DNA of 64,000 nt, taken from positions 124,001 through 188,000 of the forward strand of contig NZ_CP048829.1 in assembly GCF_019355395.1 (NCBI RefSeq), given 5' to 3'. Shown here piece by piece: positions 60,339 through 64,000 of the stretch (positions within the stretch are counted from its first letter, which is position 1; each line of letters opens with the position of its first letter). Both the position numbers and the translations under genes were made by a program. Below the pieces are notes generated by a model. It saw only the letters and a list, made by a program, of their open reading frames with translations. It made no database searches and had not been told where the DNA came from. The stretch comes from Chordicoccus furentiruminis (GTDB lineage Bacteria > Bacillota > Clostridia > Lachnospirales > Lachnospiraceae).

Positions 60339-60343
60339 AAACA

Positions 60344-60415
60344 TAGCCGGTAAGGGAATCGAACCCTTGATTCCGCCGTGAGAGGGCGGCGTCTTAGCCG
60401 CTTGACCAACCGGCC
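60344..60415 (-). tRNA. tRNA-Glu (anticodon CTC)
   Basis: 72 nt cloverleaf: acceptor GGCCGGT with ACCGGCT (first pair G-U), D-arm GTC...GAC, anticodon arm CCGCC-CTCTCAC-GGCGG giving anticodon CTC for codon GAG, T-arm AAGGG-TTCGATT-CCCTT, discriminator A. The CCA end is not encoded. It has its own promoter and terminator. Confidence 0.96.
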
Positions 60416-60422
60416 GTGTTTT

Positions 60423-60451
60423 ATCCTACCAGACAGGCCGTCCGGTTGCAA
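60423..60451 (-). promoter_or_regulatory. Promoter of tRNA-Glu
   Basis: Minus strand -35 TTGCAA (60446-60451), 17-base spacer, -10 TAGGAT (60423-60428), eight bases before the mature tRNA 5' end. Confidence 0.75.
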
Positions 60452-60572
60452 GCCTAAATTCGCTGCTTGATGCATTTATTTTCATACATCATGATCTTCC
60501 CATCATTTCAAGTGCTGCGTGTACAGCAGACCGGAGGCGGAACCGCATCCGTCCCCGGCCTGTCTCCCGCAC

Positions 60573-62261
60573 TCACTCGCTCGTGATCGGCGTGATCCGG
60601 TTGGGATTGAAGAAAGAGGCCACATCCTTGATGCCGAGTATATCATAGGATCTGGCGTACGTCTCATGAGAGCTTCCGTCCACGGTCATCGCCTGATACA
60701 TCGTGAATCCGTCCAGCGCCACGCGGCCTGTCCGCATATAGGTATCGCCGAACTCGGTCCAGCCCGCGTGACCGTCCACATTACAGAAGATCACATAGCC
60801 CTGATCCTTGAAATACTGATACTTCGGATTGTCCGCCGTGTAGCCGCCGGCTCCCCCGATATCGCCTCCGAAAGCGAAAATGATCTTGTCCGTCTTCCCG
60901 ACAATGTTGCTGACGCAGGTCATCCAGCGTTCGTTGTCCGCCTTCAGCTGCTCCGCCGTCTTGTTTGAGGCGTTCCAGTGCGCGTAGGTGTGACTGGCGA
61001 AAGTCCAGCCGTTCGCCTTCATCGTCTCCGCGATCTTCTTCGCTTCCGCCACATCCTGATCCCAGTTGAAATCCGGATGACTGGAAAGCCAGTCCCTCTG
61101 GTCCTTGTCCAGATGCGGATTATTGATATCCTTATAATAATCGTTGGTACGGTACCCGAAGACGCCGTCATAGCCCGTCAGCGCCACAGTCGCCTTGTGC
61201 CCGTGATAGGAAAAGTCAGGGTGTTTCTTCACGAATGTGTCAAGACGGGGAACCATATCGTAATCTCCCACATGTGTCTCTCCGTTCTCATCCGTATACT
61301 CGCACTTGACCTCTCCGTTTTCATCAAGCACCATCTTCGTGGCGTAGCCCTGCGTTCCTTCTCCGTAGGAATGATAGTAGCTGAGATCATCCTCGGACAT
61401 CACCAGTGCCTTCTTACCCTGAGGAAGCAGGAGATTCGTGTTCTTCGAGACGGCTGTGCTGCCGTCCGCCTGCTTCGTCTTGACACAGAGATCATCGAGA
61501 GAAACCAGCACATATCCGGCATTGTACATATCCTCGATCATATGATCGAACTCGTCTGCTGTCGCCATCGCCGTGTCGTTCTTCCAGGCACGGTCCTTTC
61601 CGACGACGTCCGCCCTGAGTCCCCGGTCATCGTTCAGAAGCGAATGAAAGAAGACATGCGGCACCGTCGTCACATCCACCGCGACGCAGGCCGCCTTCTC
61701 ATCCGTATACTTCTTAACCGCCGCGCTCAGATCGCTGTCAGACTCGTATCCGCTGATGGATTCAAGCGCCGCGATGGCCCGGTCGTAATCGTACTGCACG
61801 GCGAATGCCTGCGCGGACTGAAGGGCTTCCTCCTTCGTCGCCGGTGTATCAGTGGCATTTGAAACATCAGCCGCACCGGAGACCGAGGTCTGCGTCACGT
61901 CCGTGCTCTCCTGTCCCGCGGACGGGGAAGCGGGATTTCCGGAAGCGGACGCGTTCACCGCTTCGGCAGCGGAGGAGACGGTCACGGCGGCCGTTCCGTC
62001 TCCTCCGCCCGGCGCCAGAGAGCGGATTGCGGAAAGCACGGATTCCGCGCTCAGACTGCCCGGTCTGATCCGCCCGTTTCTCGTGACGGAGCTCATGATC
62101 AGCAGCGCCACCGCGACGGCCGCGACGATCAGCGCGAAGAGAACGGTCTTCAGCACGCGTCCACGCTTCTTTCTGCGTATCCGATCCTCTCTCTGTCTGC
62201 GGATCGCCTCCCGTTCGCGTCTCAATTTTTCATCCTGTCTGTTTTCTTCTGAATTCGTCAT
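60573..62261 (-). CDS. Membrane-anchored polysaccharide deacetylase-like protein
   Basis: 562 aa. A basic cytoplasmic N-terminus (1-36) precedes one membrane segment (about 37-58, VLKTVLFALIVAAVAVALLIM), a Ser/Ala/Thr-rich linker to about 140, a short helical region, and a NodB-like domain from about 200. A metal-site motif SHTYAH is present, and EDDLSY could supply the acidic pair in place of the usual TFDDG. A large insertion with YTDENGE lies between them. It is probably surface exposed and acting on glycans; the target is unknown. Confidence 0.78.
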   Translation of the reverse strand: MTNSEENRQDEKLRREREAIRRQREDRIRRKKRGRVLKTVLFALIVAAVAVALLIMSSVTRNGRIRPGSLSAESVLSAIRSLAPGGGDGTAAVTVSSAAEAVNASASGNPASPSAGQESTDVTQTSVSGAADVSNATDTPATKEEALQSAQAFAVQYDYDRAIAALESISGYESDSDLSAAVKKYTDEKAACVAVDVTTVPHVFFHSLLNDDRGLRADVVGKDRAWKNDTAMATADEFDHMIEDMYNAGYVLVSLDDLCVKTKQADGSTAVSKNTNLLLPQGKKALVMSEDDLSYYHSYGEGTQGYATKMVLDENGEVKCEYTDENGETHVGDYDMVPRLDTFVKKHPDFSYHGHKATVALTGYDGVFGYRTNDYYKDINNPHLDKDQRDWLSSHPDFNWDQDVAEAKKIAETMKANGWTFASHTYAHWNASNKTAEQLKADNERWMTCVSNIVGKTDKIIFAFGGDIGGAGGYTADNPKYQYFKDQGYVIFCNVDGHAGWTEFGDTYMRTGRVALDGFTMYQAMTVDGSSHETYARSYDILGIKDVASFFNPNRITPITSE

Positions 62262-62566
62262 GACATGAGGTCTCCTTATCCGACGATCCGCCGGACAGAA
62301 CCGGCAGACACTTCTCAGCGCATCTTAGCACGAACAAAGCCGGATTTGCAGAATATGCCTCTTTCTTAAGATAAGTTTATATATGCTGTCCTGCTGATGC
62401 CATATTAACAAAAAAAGTCTGACAGCGTTCTATTCGTCTCAATCCGTGTGAAAAAGGCAGGAACCGGCGTGAATGACCTGCATTCGAGACAAAAAAAGCG
62501 CCGTTCGGGACGCCCTTCGATCTGCCGTTCAGATCCGGTCTTACGGTTTTGAATGACAATATATCA
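62262..62566. other. Intergenic region upstream of the deacetylase-like gene
   Basis: On the minus strand an extended -10 TGC-TAAGAT (62322-62327) with a weak -35 (CTGCAA at about 18 bases) probably serves the deacetylase-like gene. The remainder is AT-richer, with A-runs at 62409-62415 and 62491-62498, and I see no supported gene in it. Confidence 0.45.
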
Positions 62567-62602
62567 GAAAAAAGAATCGTGCCTGCAAGGCAGGCACGAT
62601 TC
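62567..62602 (-). terminator. Rho-independent terminator of fba
   Basis: Minus strand stem GAATCGTGCCTGC / GCAGGCACGATTC (13 perfect pairs), loop CTT, then TTTTTT; 25 bases past the fba stop. Confidence 0.94.
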
Positions 62603-62627
62603 GCATCGTCATGATCAGACCTCTGTA

Positions 62628-63566
62628 TCACATCTTGTTTGCGCTGCCGAGCACATCGATGATCTTGTGCTTGACAATGTCATGGACATTCTGACGGGAA
62701 ACCTTCAGGTATCCGCGCGGATCGAACATATCCGGATGCTCGTCGAAGGTCTGGCGGATGCCGGCCGTGAAACCGAGACGGAGGTCAGAGTCAACGTTGA
62801 TCTTGCAGACGGCGCTGCGCGCTGCCTGACGGAGCTGATCCTCCGGCACGCCGATGGCGTCCTTCAGCTGTCCGCCGTGAGCGTTGATGATCTTCACATA
62901 CTCCTGCGGAACGGAGGAAGCGCCGTGAAGCACGATCGGGAAGCCCGGAATCTTCTTGACGATCTCATCAAGAATATCGAAACGGAGCTGCGGCTTCGTG
63001 CCCGGTTTGAACTTATACGCGCCGTGAGAAGTGCCGATCGCGATCGCAAGAGAATCGACGCCGGTGCGGCTCACGAACTCCTCGACCTCTTCGGGACGGG
63101 TGTAAGCGGAATCCTTTGCATCCACTTTCACATCATCCTCGATACCGGCCAGAGCGCCGAGCTCAGCCTCGACAACGACGCCGTGAGCATGAGCATATTC
63201 CACGACCTTCTTGGTGATCTCGATATTTTCGTCAAACGGCTTGCTCGACGCATCGATCATAACAGAAGTGAAGCCGTTGTCGACGCAGGACTTGCAGGTC
63301 TCGAAATCCGGGCCGTGATCCAGATGCATGACGATATCGATGTCCGGGCACTCAATGACAGCGGCCTCGACCAGCTTCTTCAGATAGGACGGATTCGCAT
63401 ACTTCCGCGCGCCCGCGCTCGCCTGAAGGATCACCGGGCTGTGGCACTCCTCGGCTGCCTCTGTGATGCCCTGAACGATCTCCATGTTGTTGACATTGAA
63501 CGCACCAATCGCATAGCCGCCGCTATAGGCCTTCTTAAACATCTCTTTCGTTGTAACTAAAGCCAT
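62628..63566 (-). CDS. fba: Class II fructose-bisphosphate aldolase
   Basis: 312 aa Zn-dependent glycolytic aldolase. Motifs: GYAIGAFNVNNMEIVQGI, HLDHGPDFETCKSCVDNGFTSVMIDAS (Asp and His of the active site), VEAELGALAGIEDD, IGTSHGAYKF, VLHGASSVPQEY and CKINVDSDLRL. Length is typical of the clostridial class IIB enzyme. AAGGAGG precedes ATG. Monocistronic, with a clear promoter and terminator. Confidence 0.97.
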   Translation of the reverse strand: MALVTTKEMFKKAYSGGYAIGAFNVNNMEIVQGITEAAEECHSPVILQASAGARKYANPSYLKKLVEAAVIECPDIDIVMHLDHGPDFETCKSCVDNGFTSVMIDASSKPFDENIEITKKVVEYAHAHGVVVEAELGALAGIEDDVKVDAKDSAYTRPEEVEEFVSRTGVDSLAIAIGTSHGAYKFKPGTKPQLRFDILDEIVKKIPGFPIVLHGASSVPQEYVKIINAHGGQLKDAIGVPEDQLRQAARSAVCKINVDSDLRLGFTAGIRQTFDEHPDMFDPRGYLKVSRQNVHDIVKHKIIDVLGSANKM

Positions 63567-63625
63567 TGGATCTATCCTCCTTATGGATTATCATGTCCCG
63601 TGACGGGAACATTCACTAAGCACAG

Positions 63626-63653
63626 TTTATAACGAATCCACCTTTTCCGTCAA
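63626..63653 (-). promoter_or_regulatory. Promoter of fba
   Basis: Minus strand -35 TTGACG (63648-63653), 16-base spacer, -10 TATAAA (63626-63631). Confidence 0.75.
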
Positions 63654-63698
63654 TATGAATAGATTCATTTCAGCGGGCGCCTCCGGAACGGACAGTCC

Positions 63699-64000
63699 TC
63701 AGAACGCGCGGTCCGGAGTAAGATTCTTCCGGGCAGAGAAGAACGGGGCGATGCGTCCGAGGATCACGCCGACGCCTCCCTTTCTCTCCGCCTCGATATT
63801 GAGCGGGAGCACGGGGTCGTGAAGTGACATCCTGAGCAGCAGCCAGCCGCGGACCTCCTCGTCGCTGAACGAGATCCGGATTCCCTCATAGTTCGGCTCC
63901 ACGATATGGAACCGATCATCCTTCTCCGCGAACGCGCGGAATGCCTTCAGCGTCTCCTCTCCCACGGCCCGGAAATCCGGATCACTGATATGGAAACGGA
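63699..64000 (-). CDS. Phosphomannomutase/phosphoglucomutase family protein, C-terminal end
   Basis: The last 99 or so codons; the gene begins beyond the right edge, and the frame is open to position 64000 (RFHISDPDFRAVGEETLKAF). The segment PNYEGIRISF, then GWLLLRMSLHDPVLPLNIEAE, matches the C-terminal phosphate-binding domain of alpha-D-phosphohexomutases, where the R-x-S-x-H/N-x-P loop contacts the sugar phosphate (LRMSLHDP here). Sugar specificity cannot be told from this part. Confidence 0.85.
   Translation of the reverse strand, partial: RFHISDPDFRAVGEETLKAFRAFAEKDDRFHIVEPNYEGIRISFSDEEVRGWLLLRMSLHDPVLPLNIEAERKGGVGVILGRIAPFFSARKNLTPDRAF

Overview
The window reads as a chromosomal segment of a high-GC member of the Clostridia, most likely Lachnospiraceae. 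This is inferred from gene families and gene order, not from a database match. The main pointers are the rpmB / yloU / fakA arrangement, the GerW/DUF2953 pair, the cmk-ispH-rpsA cluster, the DUF512-der-plsY-gpsA cluster, a long-form PRPP synthase, an OadG-type lipoprotein and a SCIFF peptide with its radical SAM maturase. Almost all of it is conserved core genome. I see no prophage, insertion sequence, CRISPR array or resistance island. Most genes lie on the minus strand; the plus-strand exceptions are rpmB, a DEDD exonuclease, an aldo/keto reductase, prs, and tyrA-aroA.

Layout from left to right. 1-1.9 kb: fakA (cut by the left edge) with its Asp23-family partner, divergent from rpmB. 2-9.2 kb: an envelope operon read leftward: a U32/RlhA-type protein, a RodA/FtsW protein, a class B PBP with a long N-terminal extension, a 114-aa unknown, a DUF2953 protein and GerW. 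9.3-11.4 kb: zapA and ruvAB. 11.6-16.3 kb: an exonuclease convergent with, and overlapping, rpsA; then ispH, cmk and a flavoprotein. 16.4-21.7 kb: a five-gene biotin-dependent operon with two kinds of carboxyltransferase plus sodium-pump subunits. 21.8-24.4 kb: scpB, scpA, a phosphoesterase and rpsU. 24.5-31 kb: alaS, RNase HI, a membrane-anchored MutS-like ATPase and a secreted ricin-type/lysozyme-like protein. 31.2-36.5 kb: aldo/keto reductase, gpsA, plsY, der, DUF512. 36.7-41.1 kb: prs, an Orn/Lys/Arg decarboxylase-fold enzyme, and the SCIFF maturase and precursor. 41.2-46 kb: an EF-G paralogue, tyrA, aroA. 46.1-53.6 kb: queA, a histidine phosphatase, pheT, pheS, a BrkB-family protein, galM. 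53.9-60.1 kb: dgt, thrC, leuA and a polyprenyl-phosphate sugar transferase. 60.1-64 kb: a repeat-rich intergenic patch, tRNA-Glu(CTC), a polysaccharide deacetylase-like protein, fba and the end of a phosphohexomutase gene.

Many promoters are clear sigma-A type with 17-bp spacers, and most terminators are classical hairpins. The observations most worth a second look are: the SCIFF locus, where a terminator sits between precursor and maturase; the operon combining MmdA/12S-like, OadA/5S-like, biotin carrier, OadB and OadG parts; the EF-G paralogue with Phe in place of the switch II His; the rpsA terminator embedded in the coding sequence of a convergent gene; the ricin/lysozyme-like, membrane MutS and RNase HI operon; and a two-copy 40-bp repeat with a long hairpin next to tRNA-Glu.
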